Shown here one piece after another: positions 34,729 to 43,506 of a DNA stretch of 64,000 nt. Numbering within the stretch: the stretch's first letter is position 1; the number at the start of each line of letters is the position of its first letter. The translations under genes were made by a program, and so were the position numbers. Source of the stretch: Streptomyces sp. NBC_00236. GTDB lineage: Bacteria; Actinomycetota; Actinomycetes; Streptomycetales; Streptomycetaceae. Under the pieces are notes generated by a model that was not told the DNA's origin, made no database searches, and was given only the letters and a program-made list of their open reading frames with translations. The stretch is taken from positions 6,262,001-6,326,000 of the forward strand of contig NZ_CP108100.1 of the NCBI RefSeq assembly GCF_036195045.1. The letters run 5' to 3'.

Positions 34729-35176
34729 GCGGGGCTCCTGGGGGTGTTTCGGACGCTTCTCTTTCTGCAGGCTAGGGGCGGGGGAGGGGGTCCGGCATGC
34801 TCCGATCGGGAGTGGTGGAGCGCGTGTCCTTGTCCGCGACGGACAGAAGGAGGTGCCAGGGCGTGTGCCTTTCCGTCCGAGTCGGCCGGCTTTCTGTCCG
34901 AGGCGGGGAGGCACGAGGTGCGGCGGCGTGTGTGCACGTCCGCGAGAGACAGAAACAGGTGCGGCGGCGTGTGTGTGCACGTCCGCGACGGACAGAAACA
35001 GGTACGGCGGCGTGTGCCCTTCTGTCCGCGACAGACAGGCATGGGGCGCGAGGACGGTACGGGGCGCGGCGGCCCCGGACCCGTCACTATCCGGGCGCGT
35101 TGCTGAACTCACCGTGTGTGCGCACTAGATTGGCCGGTGCAGCGGTCGGACCTGGCTGGTCAGGGGGCAACGGTTC
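34729..35176. other. divergent intergenic region, no gene seen
   Basis: This 448-bp gap lies between gabT (minus) and the membrane ATPase gene (plus). Open frames cross it on both strands but they lack ribosome binding sites and have repeat-driven composition. It must hold the gabT promoter and the ATPase promoter, though I cannot place either with confidence. Its main content is the degenerate tandem repeat at 34819-35041. Confidence 0.7.
34819..35041. repeat. degenerate tandem repeat, about 41-bp unit, roughly five copies
   Basis: Best-preserved units are 34917-34957 (41 bp), 34958-35000 (43 bp) and 35001-35041 (41 bp), each beginning GGTGCGGCGGCGTGTG or close to it and ending in TCCGCGA-N-GACAGAAACA-like sequence. 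Weaker units precede them at 34819-34851 and 34852-34916. Most units contain a TGTCCG-CGA-CGGACA inverted repeat or a one-sided remnant of it. Could be a regulator-binding array or a structured leader for gabT. Confidence 0.75.
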
Positions 35177-37639
35177 ATGGACAACGAAGGCACGCACGGC
35201 ACCCGGGGCACGCGGGGTGCGCAGCCGCCCGACGGCCGGCCCGGGAGCTCCGTGCCGCATCCGGCCGGCCCGCCGCCCGCGGCCCCGCCCGTGTTCCCCC
35301 CGGCGGTCCCGCCGCCCTCCGCGCCGCCTGTCACGCCCCCCGCCGTCCCGAAGCGCCCCGCGACCGCCCCCGGGCAGCAGCCCCGGCCGGCCGGGGCGCG
35401 GTCGGACACGGCCGAATGGCTGAACGCGGCGCGCCCCAGGACCGAGCCGGGGGTGTGGCGGTACGCCCACGTGCCCCGGCCCGCCGAGCGCCCGCCCCGT
35501 CCTTCGCTGGTGGGTCCGCTGGCGACGATGGTCCTGTGGCTCCTGCTGTGGCTCCTGCTGACGGAACGCGCCGTCCCCTACGTGTCCAAGCCGATCGAGA
35601 TCATCACCGGTCCCGAATGGTGGTCCTTCGGCGGTCTCAAGGAGGACGCGCCGGCGCTGGTGGTCAACTCCACCACGCTCTACTACCAGGTCCTGGTCCT
35701 CGGCCTGGGCTTCTGGGCCGCCCGGATCGGCGGCTGGGCCCATGTCTTCCGCTACTTCGCCGGACCCCGCCTGGCCCGGGCCAGGCTGCTGCTCTCGGTG
35801 TCCGGCGCGGTGGTCACCGTATGGCTGGTCTGGACCCGGCGGGTCCCGCTCGCCGACATCATCCTGCCCGCCGTTCCGACCAGCTGGATGCAGGGCGGCG
35901 GCAACCAGTACGCGGCGCTCCTCGTCTCGCTCATCGCCTACGCCCTGATCGGCACCGCGATCGTGTGGCCCTTCGCCAGAATCGGCCAGTGGCAGGCGGC
36001 GCTCGCCCCCCTCCTGGGACGCGGTGAACCCGGCCCGGAGCGGCCCCGGACCGCTCCCGCACAGGCCGGGCCCGACCTCGCCCACTGGCCCGAACTGCGG
36101 GCCGCCGGATCCACGGACGCGGCGGAGGCCCTCACCGCGGCCGTCCACGCCGACCGGCTGAACGACATCGACTGCGTACGGCTGCGCCACGCCTGGGGAG
36201 CTGCCCGGACCCGCCCGGACCGGCGGGCGTCCTTCACCGACACCGTGCTGCGCAAGGGCGCCGACGCCTTCCTCCACCCCTCCGGCCGCCGGGACCTGCC
36301 CCGGCGGACCGCCGTGCACGACCCGCTCACCGGCCAGGTCCGGATCGGCGCCTGCGCCGACGACCCGCGCAACCCCTACGCGCGCCGCGGCTCGGGGATG
36401 GCGCTGGAACCCGCGTCGCTGGGCACCTCGCTGCTGGTCGTCGGACCGCCCGGCTCGGGGAAGACGGAACGGGTGGTGCGGCCCGTCGTCGAATCCCTCG
36501 CCCTGCGGGCGCTCACCGGCCAGGCGGCGGTACTGGCCGTCGGTGCGGGCGGTGACCGGCTCGGCCCGGACGGGGCCTACGACGTCGTCGTCAGGATCGG
36601 CGACCCCGCGTCCCTGCACGACTTCGACCTGTACGGGGGGACGACCGACCCCGACGAGGCGGCGGCCGCCCTCGCGGAGGGTCTGGCCGGTGACCTCCCC
36701 GCCCCGGACACCCGGCGCGCGGCGACCGCGCTGGGCCAGCTGCTCGGCCCCTACCGTGCGGTTCACGGCACCTTCCCTCCCGTACCCGAACTCCGCGAAC
36801 TCCTCGAAGGCTCCGCCGCCGCAATGGACGGCCTGCGGCAGGCGCTGGAGTCGTCCGGACACCACGCGATGCTGCGCGAGCTCGACGCGCGGCAGCGTCA
36901 GGCGGGCGGCGCCGGTGACCCGGCGGCCGTCCTCGCCGACCGGATCGCCGTGCTCGACCGGCCGGCCTTCGCCGGGTTCTTCGCCACCGGGCCCGACGCC
37001 CGCCCGTTCTCGCTGCGCTCCCTGGAGCAGCATCCGCTGCGGGTGCGCATCGACCTTCCGGAGCGCGCCCATGCCGAGGCGTCCCGGCTGCTGGCCCGTC
37101 TGATCCTCGCCCAGTTCAACGCCATCACCGCGGCCCGCGCCGACCGTTCCCTCTTCGTCTGCCTGGTCCTGGACGACGCGACCCACACGGTCACCGCCGA
37201 AACGGTCCGGGGCATCCGCCGGCTGCGCTCCGTCAACGCCGGGGCGGTCCTCGCCCTGCGCACCCTGGACGACGTGCCCGAGGACCTGCACACGCCGCTG
37301 CTCGGCGCGGTCGGCTGCACCATGGCCTTCCCCGGCGTCACGACCTGGGACGGCAAACGCTTCGCCGAGACCTGGGGCAAGGAATGGGTCGAGGTCCGCG
37401 AGGTCGCCCAGCACGGCGTCTTCGCCGACCAGCCGCTCACCCGCGCCCTGCACGCCCTGCGGAAGATGGCCACCGGCAAGGCCGTCACCACGGACGCGGT
37501 GACCGTGCGCCAGGTCGAACGGGAACGGTGGTCCGCCTCCGGACTCGCGTACGAGCTGCCCGTCGGCCACGCGGTGCTCTCCCTGACCACGGTCGACGGC
37601 GAACACGCGCCCCCGCTCCTGGTGCGGCTGGGCGGCTGA
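35177..37639 (+). CDS. VirD4/TraD-like membrane-anchored ATP-binding protein
   Basis: An 820-residue protein. A Pro/Ala-rich disordered N-terminus (1-110) is followed by four membrane segments (about 112-136, 165-188, 202-222, 245-266) and a large cytosolic ATPase domain. Walker A is VVGPPGSGKTERV (421-433). The probable Walker B strand reads LFVCLVLDDATHTV, with DD in place of DE. The layout resembles type IV secretion coupling proteins or TraD-like DNA pumps, but no relaxase, transfer gene or element boundary is near. The ATG follows GGGGG by 9 bp. Function is unknown; an ATP-driven membrane-associated role is inferred. Confidence 0.75.
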   Translation: MDNEGTHGTRGTRGAQPPDGRPGSSVPHPAGPPPAAPPVFPPAVPPPSAPPVTPPAVPKRPATAPGQQPRPAGARSDTAEWLNAARPRTEPGVWRYAHVPRPAERPPRPSLVGPLATMVLWLLLWLLLTERAVPYVSKPIEIITGPEWWSFGGLKEDAPALVVNSTTLYYQVLVLGLGFWAARIGGWAHVFRYFAGPRLARARLLLSVSGAVVTVWLVWTRRVPLADIILPAVPTSWMQGGGNQYAALLVSLIAYALIGTAIVWPFARIGQWQAALAPLLGRGEPGPERPRTAPAQAGPDLAHWPELRAAGSTDAAEALTAAVHADRLNDIDCVRLRHAWGAARTRPDRRASFTDTVLRKGADAFLHPSGRRDLPRRTAVHDPLTGQVRIGACADDPRNPYARRGSGMALEPASLGTSLLVVGPPGSGKTERVVRPVVESLALRALTGQAAVLAVGAGGDRLGPDGAYDVVVRIGDPASLHDFDLYGGTTDPDEAAAALAEGLAGDLPAPDTRRAATALGQLLGPYRAVHGTFPPVPELRELLEGSAAAMDGLRQALESSGHHAMLRELDARQRQAGGAGDPAAVLADRIAVLDRPAFAGFFATGPDARPFSLRSLEQHPLRVRIDLPERAHAEASRLLARLILAQFNAITAARADRSLFVCLVLDDATHTVTAETVRGIRRLRSVNAGAVLALRTLDDVPEDLHTPLLGAVGCTMAFPGVTTWDGKRFAETWGKEWVEVREVAQHGVFADQPLTRALHALRKMATGKAVTTDAVTVRQVERERWSASGLAYELPVGHAVLSLTTVDGEHAPPLLVRLGG

Positions 37640-37756
37640 CGGAGGCGGGCGCGGTCGGTGTGACAGTGACGGGGACTCTGCCACCCTGGCAGAATCGCTA
37701 CGAGCCGTTCATACGGGACGGCGAAATCGCCCCCTCCCAAAGGTCCCCCGATCCCC

Positions 37757-39325
37757 ATGCCCCCCACACTCGCCTCGCTCGTCCAGCACTCGGCGCTCAA
37801 ACTCACGGTGCGTGCGGGGGCGGACCGGCTCGACGCGCCCGTGCGCTGGGCGCACGCGAGTGAGCTGGCCGACCCCGTCCCCTACATGGAGGGCGGCGAA
37901 CTGCTCCTGATCACCGCGACCAACCTCGACGCGGAGAACCCGGAGGTCATGGGGCGGTACGTGCGACGGCTGGCCGGAGCCGGTGTGGTCGGGCTCGGCT
38001 TCGCCGTCGGGGTCACCTACGACGACGTACCGCAGGCGCTGGTCGACGCCGCCGAGGACGCCGGGCTGCCCCTGCTCGAAGTGCCGCGCCGCACCCCGTT
38101 CCTCGCCATCGCCAAAGCCGTCTCCTCCGAGATCGCCGCCGACCAGTACCGGGCCGTCACCGCGGGCTTCGAGGCGCAGCGGGAACTGACCAGGGCGGCC
38201 CTCGCCGGGGACGGACCCGCCGAACTCCTCACCCGTCTCGCCGCGCACGTCGACGGCTGGGCCGCGCTGTACGACGCCTCCGGTGCGGTCGTGGCCGCCG
38301 CGCCCGACTGGGCGGCCCGCCGTGCCGCCCGGCTCACCCCCGACGTGGAACGCCTGCGGGAGCGCCCGGCGCCGGCCAGTGTCGTCGTCGGTGACACCGA
38401 CGACCGCGTCGAGCTCCAGTCCCTGGGCACCGGCCGGCGGGTCCGCGGCGCACTGGCCGTGGGCACCGGGGCGGCGCTCGGCACCGCTGAGCGCTACGCG
38501 GTGCACTCGGCGGTCGCCCTGCTCACCCTCACCACGGCCCGCTCCCGCTCGCTCCAGGGCGCCGAACAGCGGCTCGGCGCCGCGGTGCTGCGCATGCTCC
38601 TGGCCGGCCAGCCCGACCATGCGCGCGGTGTCGCCGGGGATCTGTACGGCGGGCTGCTCGACGCGCCCTTCCGGCTGCTCATCGCCGAGGCCGCCGAACC
38701 GTCGACCACGGCGCAGCTCAGCGAGGCCATGGAGACCGCAGCCGCCCGCTCCGGCGAAACGCTGCTGATGGTGCCCGAGGGCGAACGCCTGGTCGTGCTG
38801 GCCGCCGACGGAGGCGCCGCCGTCGCGGCCTGCGCCGCGTACGCCGAGGCGCAGGAGGCCGCGCCCCCGCGCGAACCGTCCGCACCGGACGCGGAGGTGG
38901 TCGTCGGACTCTCCGCCCCCGCGGGACCCATCGCCGTGTCCGCCGCGTACAAACAGGCCGAGCAGTCCCTCTCGGTCGCCCGCCGCCGGGGCAGGGCCCT
39001 GGTCGAGCACGAGGAGCTGGCCGCCGGATCCGTCCTGCCGCTGCTCGCGGACGACGCCGTCAGGGCCTTCGCCGACGGCATGCTCCGCGCCCTGTACGAG
39101 CACGACGCCAAGGGCCGCGGCGACCTCGTGGCCTCCCTGCGGGCCTGGCTCTCGCACCACGGCCAGTGGGACGCCGCCGCGGCGGACCTGGGGGTGCACC
39201 GGCACACCCTGCGCTACCGCATGCGCCGGGTGGAGGAGATCCTCGGCCGTTCGCTGGACGACGCGGACGCACGGATGGAGCTGTGGCTCGCCCTCAAGGT
39301 CGCGAGCCCCCCGGCGGCGCCGTAA
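37757..39325 (+). CDS. PucR-family transcriptional regulator
   Basis: A 522-residue regulator. The N-terminal PucR domain (about 5-125) contains VRWAHASELADPVPYMEGGELLLITA. A GGDEF-like middle region follows, and the C-terminal PucR HTH (about 455-515) contains GQWDAAAADLGVHRHTLRYRMRRVEEILG. PucR proteins are activators of purine, amine or amino acid catabolism. Lying 133 bp upstream of, and codirectional with, the GabD-like dehydrogenase gene and near gabT, it is a good candidate regulator of GABA/polyamine breakdown. Confidence 0.9.
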   Translation: MPPTLASLVQHSALKLTVRAGADRLDAPVRWAHASELADPVPYMEGGELLLITATNLDAENPEVMGRYVRRLAGAGVVGLGFAVGVTYDDVPQALVDAAEDAGLPLLEVPRRTPFLAIAKAVSSEIAADQYRAVTAGFEAQRELTRAALAGDGPAELLTRLAAHVDGWAALYDASGAVVAAAPDWAARRAARLTPDVERLRERPAPASVVVGDTDDRVELQSLGTGRRVRGALAVGTGAALGTAERYAVHSAVALLTLTTARSRSLQGAEQRLGAAVLRMLLAGQPDHARGVAGDLYGGLLDAPFRLLIAEAAEPSTTAQLSEAMETAAARSGETLLMVPEGERLVVLAADGGAAVAACAAYAEAQEAAPPREPSAPDAEVVVGLSAPAGPIAVSAAYKQAEQSLSVARRRGRALVEHEELAAGSVLPLLADDAVRAFADGMLRALYEHDAKGRGDLVASLRAWLSHHGQWDAAAADLGVHRHTLRYRMRRVEEILGRSLDDADARMELWLALKVASPPAAP

Positions 39326-39342
39326 GCCCTCTCCGGTCCTGC

Positions 39343-39389
39343 GACAAACCGGCGCACCGCGCCCCGCTTGTGCTCCACGCCGGACAAAC
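39343..39389. promoter_or_regulatory. paired GACAAAC direct repeats upstream of gabD
   Basis: GACAAAC occurs at 39343-39349 and 39383-39389, 40 bp apart (about four helical turns), in the 133-bp gap before the GabD-like gene. The second copy sits in GCCGGACAAACGCC. They could be half-sites for the upstream PucR regulator, but two 7-mers may arise by chance. Confidence 0.25.
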
Positions 39390-39458
39390 GCCAGGCGGAC
39401 ACCGCGGCCCTACGGTGGAGGACGGAACACCCCACGCCATCGAAGGGCCGGAACCTCC

Positions 39459-40904
39459 ATGACCTCCACCCACGCCTTCTGGCTGGCCGGCCGCGAGGCC
39501 ACCGGCGAGGAAAGCTTCGACGTCACCAACTCCTGGGACGGGCGTCTCGTCGGCACCGTCAGCGTGCCCACCGAGGCCCAGGTGGAGGAGGCCGTCGCCG
39601 CCGCACACGCCGTGCGCGACGAGTTCGCCGCGACGCCGGCCCACGTCCGCGCCGCCGCACTCGACCACGTGGCCCGGCGCCTGACGGAGCGCACCGAGGA
39701 GATCGCCCAGGTGATCTCCGCCGAGAACGGCAAGCCGATCAAGTGGGCGCGCGGCGAGGTCGGCCGCGCGGTCTCCGTGTTCCGCTTCGCCTCCGAGGAG
39801 GCCCGCCGCTTCAACAGCGGTGACGCCCAGCGCCTGGACACCGACGCCGGCGGCACCGGCCGTCTCGGCCTGACCCGCCGCTTCCCGCGCGGCACGGTCC
39901 TCGGTATCGCCCCGTTCAACTTCCCGCTGAACCTGAGCGCCCACAAGGTCGCCCCGGCCATCGCCGTCGGCGCCCCGATCATCCTGAAGCCTGCCCCGGC
40001 CACCCCGATCTCGTCGCTGATCCTGGGCGAGCTGCTGGCCGAGACCGACCTGCCCGCCGGCTCCTGGTCGGTGCTGACGGTCCCCAACGACCGCATGCCC
40101 GCCCTCGTCCAGGACGAGCGCCTCCCCGTGATCTCGTTCACCGGGTCCGCCCCGGTCGGGTACGCGATCATGGACTCGGTGCCGCGCAAGCACTGCACCC
40201 TGGAGCTCGGCGGCAACGGCGCCGCGGTCGTCCTCGGCGACTACGCCTCCGAGGCGGACCTGGACTGGGCCGCGACCCGTATCGCGACCTTCTCCAACTA
40301 CCAGGGCGGCCAGTCCTGCATCTCGGTGCAGCGCGTCATCGCGGACGCCGCCGTCTACGACCGGCTCCTGCCGAAGATCGTCGCGGCCGTCGAGGCCCAG
40401 GTCACCGGCGACCCGTCCGACGCCACCACCGACGTCGGCCCGCTCGTCGACGAGAACGCCGCCAAGCGCGTCGAGTCCTGGGTCGACGAGGCCGTGCAGG
40501 CCGGCGCCCAGCTGCTCACCGGCGGCAAGCGCGACGGGGCCACGTACGCCCCGACCGTCCTCGCCGAGCTCCCCGAGGGCGTCACCCTGTGCCACGAGGA
40601 GGTCTTCGGACCGGTCCTCTCGGTCCAGAAGGTGGACGGCGAGGCCGCGGCGTTCGCCTCCGTGAACTCCTCCAAGTACGGCCTCCAGGCAGGCGTGTTC
40701 ACCCACGACCTGCAGACCGCCTTCCGCGCGCACCGCGCCCTGGAGGTCGGCGGCGTGATCATCGGCGACGTCCCCTCGTACCGCGCCGACCAGATGCCGT
40801 ACGGCGGCGCCAAGCAGTCCGGCGTCGGCCGCGAGGGTGTCCGCTACGCGATGGACGACTACACCTACGAGCGCGTCCTGGTCCTCACCGGCCTCGCCCT
40901 GTAA
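39459..40904 (+). CDS. gabD: succinic semialdehyde dehydrogenase-like aldehyde dehydrogenase
   Basis: A 481-residue aldehyde dehydrogenase. Oxyanion Asn154 (PFNFPLN), general base Glu249 (TLELGGNG) and nucleophile Cys287 (YQGGQSCISVQR) are present. The QGGQSC context and PFNFP motif place it in the succinate-semialdehyde/methylmalonate-semialdehyde/phosphonoacetaldehyde-like branch, different from the two aminobutyraldehyde-type copies. With gabT it would oxidise succinic semialdehyde to succinate, closing the GABA shunt. The gene symbol is by context; other semialdehydes are possible. It follows the PucR gene. Confidence 0.85.
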   Translation: MTSTHAFWLAGREATGEESFDVTNSWDGRLVGTVSVPTEAQVEEAVAAAHAVRDEFAATPAHVRAAALDHVARRLTERTEEIAQVISAENGKPIKWARGEVGRAVSVFRFASEEARRFNSGDAQRLDTDAGGTGRLGLTRRFPRGTVLGIAPFNFPLNLSAHKVAPAIAVGAPIILKPAPATPISSLILGELLAETDLPAGSWSVLTVPNDRMPALVQDERLPVISFTGSAPVGYAIMDSVPRKHCTLELGGNGAAVVLGDYASEADLDWAATRIATFSNYQGGQSCISVQRVIADAAVYDRLLPKIVAAVEAQVTGDPSDATTDVGPLVDENAAKRVESWVDEAVQAGAQLLTGGKRDGATYAPTVLAELPEGVTLCHEEVFGPVLSVQKVDGEAAAFASVNSSKYGLQAGVFTHDLQTAFRAHRALEVGGVIIGDVPSYRADQMPYGGAKQSGVGREGVRYAMDDYTYERVLVLTGLAL

Positions 40905-40954
40905 GCCCCTGCCGCCCGCAATTCCGCCCGGACAGCGAGACGGCGGGCGGCAGG

Positions 40955-40995
40955 GGAACGGCCCGAACCCACTGTGCGGGGGTTCGGGCCGTTCC
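40955..40995 (+). terminator. terminator hairpin after gabD
   Basis: A perfect 16-bp stem (arms 40955-40970 and 40980-40995, 9-nt loop) lies 50 bp after the stop. Confidence 0.8.
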
Positions 40996-41083
40996 GGCGT
41001 ACGGGCACGTCCGCGACGTGACCGACGGGGACCGGTGTCGTTGCCGGGTTGATCAGGTCCCTCATCAGCCCGCAGCGCGCAGC

Positions 41084-41239
41084 ATGTCCCGTAACGCAGT
41101 CACCCTCTGCTGCACCGACGCCAACGGGGTCGCACTGGTGGCGGTCCAGGCCCTGCAGCTGGAGGCCGAGGTCGGAGAACTCCGGGCCGAGAAGGCCGCA
41201 GCGGCCTCCGGAGTCCTGTCCGGGGAGACGCCGGCCTGA
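41084..41239 (+). CDS. possible 51-residue small protein, maybe a fragment
   Basis: A short frame from ATG 41084 encodes 51 residues, including NAVTLCCTDANGVALVAVQ and ALQLEAEVGELRAEKAAAA. The second half is a predicted amphipathic helix/coiled coil. The DxNGVALxAVQAL-helix pattern resembles the end of phage tail-fibre intramolecular chaperone (peptidase S74) domains, so it could be a stand-alone relic. There is no ribosome binding site, so expression is doubtful. The 556-bp gap 40905-41460 holds otherwise only the gabD terminator and, presumably, the promoter of the next gene. Confidence 0.3.
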   Translation: MSRNAVTLCCTDANGVALVAVQALQLEAEVGELRAEKAAAASGVLSGETPA

Positions 41240-41460
41240 CTCCGGCCACGCAGGGGCGCCGGTCGTTTCGGTATGCCGCACGCCCTGGCGGGCAGTGGAG
41301 TGGTGACCGACCCGATCGGCGCCCCGAGGCTGGTGACAGTGCCAGGAATCGGGTACATACGGACGAGTAGAACCGAGAGGTACGCAAGGGCGGACGGGAC
41401 CCCGGCCGCCACGGGCCTTTCGGGACCACCCACCCGACGAAGCGGCGAGGTGAGCTCCTC

Positions 41461-43422
41461 ATGTCCGCACCATCCGCACAACGTCCGTCCGCACAGCCGC
41501 ACACGCCCAAGGTCACCGAACGCGAAGCGCGGCAGGTGGCCGAGGAAGCGCGCGAACAGGACTGGCGCAAACCCAGTTTCGCCAAGGAACTCTTCCTGGG
41601 CCGCTTCCGGCTCGACCTGATCCACCCGCATCCGCTGCCCGCCGCCGAGGACGTCCGGCGCGGCGAGGAGTTCCTCGCCCGGCTGCGCGACTTCTGCGAG
41701 ACCCGGATCGACGGCGCCCTGATCGAGCGCGAGGCGAGGATCCCCGACGAGGTCGTGAACGGCCTCAAGGAGCTCGGCGCGCTGGGCATGAAGATCGACG
41801 TGAAGTACGGCGGCCTCGGACTGACGCAGGTCTACTACAACAAGGCCCTCGCCCTGGTCGGCTCCGCCAGCCCCGCGATCGGCGCCCTGCTCTCCGCCCA
41901 CCAGTCCATCGGCGTGCCGCAGCCCCTGAAGGTCTTCGGCAGCCAGGAGCAGAAGGACACCTTCCTGCCCCGGCTGGCCCGTACCGACATCTCGGCGTTC
42001 CTCCTCACCGAACCGGACGTGGGCTCCGACCCCGCGCGGCTCGCCACCACAGCCGTCCGGGACGGGGACGACTACGTCCTCGACGGGGTGAAGCTGTGGA
42101 CCACCAACGGGGTCGTCGCCGACCTGCTGGTCGTCATGGCGCGCGTACCGAAGTCGGAAGGGCACAAGGGCGGCATCACGGCCTTCGTGGTCGAGGCCGA
42201 CGCCCCCGGCATCACCGTGGAACACCGCAACGCCTTCATGGGGCTGCGCGGTCTGGAGAACGGCGTCACCCGCTTCCACCAGGTGCGCGTCCCCGCCGCG
42301 AACCGCATCGGTCCCGAGGGCGCAGGGCTCAAGATCGCCCTCACCACCCTCAACACGGGCCGGCTCTCGCTGCCCGCCATGTGCGTCGGCTCCGGGAAGT
42401 GGTGCCTGAAGATCGCCCGCGAATGGTCGGCAGTCCGTGAGCAGTGGGGCCGGCCCGTGGCCCGGCACGAGGCCGTGGGCGCCAAGATCTCCTTCATCGC
42501 CGCGACCACCTTCGCCCTCGAAGCCGTCGTCGACCTCTCCTCGCAGATGGCGGACGAGGACCGCAACGACATCCGGATCGAGGCGGCGCTCGCCAAGCTG
42601 TACGGCTCCGAGATGGGCTGTCTCATGGCCGACGAGCTGGTCCAGATCCGCGGCGGCCGGGGCTTCGAGACGGCGGACTCCCTCGCCGCCCGAGGTGAAA
42701 GGGCCGTCCCCGCCGAGCAGATGCTCCGGGACATGCGGATCAACCGGATCTTCGAGGGTTCGACGGAGATCATGCACCTGCTGATCGCCCGCGAGGCGGT
42801 CGACGCCCACCTCAAGGTCGCGGGCGACATCATCGACCCCGACAAGCCGCTCTCCGCCAAGGCCCGGGCGGGCGCGAACGCCGCCGGGTTCTACGCGAAG
42901 TGGCTCCCGAAGCTCGTCGCCGGACCGGGACAGCTCCCGCGCACCTACGGGGACTTCCACCCCACCGGCCACGCCGACCTCTCCGGGCACCTGCGCTACG
43001 TCGAACGGGCCTCCCGCAAACTGGCCCGCTCCACCTTCTACGCCATGTCCCGCTGGCAGGGCCGGATGGAGACCAAGCAGGGCTTCCTCGGCAGGATCGT
43101 CGACATCGGCGCGGAGCTCTTCGCCATGAGCGCCGCCTGTGTCCGCGCCGAACACCTGCGCGCCGAGAACGACCACGGCCGCGAGGCGTACCAACTCGCC
43201 GACACCTTCTGCCGCCAGTCCCGCATCAGGATCGAGGAGCTCTTCACCCGGCTCTGGTCCAACACCGACGACCTCGACCGCAAGGTGGTCGACGGAGTCC
43301 TCGCGGGCACGTACACCTGGCTGGAGGAGGGCATCGTCGACCCGAGCGGCGAAGGCCCGTGGATCGCCGACGCCACCCCGGGCCCCTCGGCCCGGGAGAA
43401 CGTGCACCGGCCGATCCGCTGA
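41461..43422 (+). CDS. acyl-CoA dehydrogenase family protein
   Basis: A 653-residue flavoprotein that would introduce the alpha-beta double bond into an acyl-CoA. Family segments are visible in the middle: LTEPDVGSDPARLATTAV (FAD/substrate signature), VKLWTTNGVVADLLVVMARV, LKIALTTLNTGRLSLPAMCVG, REQWGRPVARHEAVGAKI and MRINRIFEGSTEIMHLLIAREAVD. It is longer than the usual 380-400 residues because of about 60 N-terminal residues and a C-terminal all-helical extension of about 180, as in FadE-like/VLCAD-type enzymes. The acyl chain specificity cannot be read. It is monocistronic, ended by a strong hairpin. Confidence 0.9.
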   Translation: MSAPSAQRPSAQPHTPKVTEREARQVAEEAREQDWRKPSFAKELFLGRFRLDLIHPHPLPAAEDVRRGEEFLARLRDFCETRIDGALIEREARIPDEVVNGLKELGALGMKIDVKYGGLGLTQVYYNKALALVGSASPAIGALLSAHQSIGVPQPLKVFGSQEQKDTFLPRLARTDISAFLLTEPDVGSDPARLATTAVRDGDDYVLDGVKLWTTNGVVADLLVVMARVPKSEGHKGGITAFVVEADAPGITVEHRNAFMGLRGLENGVTRFHQVRVPAANRIGPEGAGLKIALTTLNTGRLSLPAMCVGSGKWCLKIAREWSAVREQWGRPVARHEAVGAKISFIAATTFALEAVVDLSSQMADEDRNDIRIEAALAKLYGSEMGCLMADELVQIRGGRGFETADSLAARGERAVPAEQMLRDMRINRIFEGSTEIMHLLIAREAVDAHLKVAGDIIDPDKPLSAKARAGANAAGFYAKWLPKLVAGPGQLPRTYGDFHPTGHADLSGHLRYVERASRKLARSTFYAMSRWQGRMETKQGFLGRIVDIGAELFAMSAACVRAEHLRAENDHGREAYQLADTFCRQSRIRIEELFTRLWSNTDDLDRKVVDGVLAGTYTWLEEGIVDPSGEGPWIADATPGPSARENVHRPIR

Positions 43423-43438
43423 GCCCGTGAAGCCGTAA

Positions 43439-43475
43439 CGGCGGGGCACGTCCACGCGCTGGACGTGCCCCGCCG
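43439..43475 (+). terminator. terminator hairpin after the acyl-CoA dehydrogenase
   Basis: A perfect 16-bp stem (arms 43439-43454 and 43460-43475, 5-nt loop) 16 bp after the stop. It ends only 31 bp before the EPSP synthase-like start, leaving little room for a separate promoter. Confidence 0.8.
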
Positions 43476-43506
43476 CCGTGCGCGCGACACGGCAGGATGG
43501 GCGCCC

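Noticed and set aside
34819..35041. CRISPR array or coding repeat
   Set aside because: Units are contiguous and degenerate with variable length, so neither spacers nor a stable reading frame exist.
35177..37639. integrative conjugative element
   Set aside because: A single TraD-like gene without integrase, relaxase, tRNA attachment site or flanking repeats does not support a mobile element.
35087..37684. 865-codon minus-strand frame
   Set aside because: Antisense to the VirD4-like gene, with Gly/Arg/Val-rich random composition.
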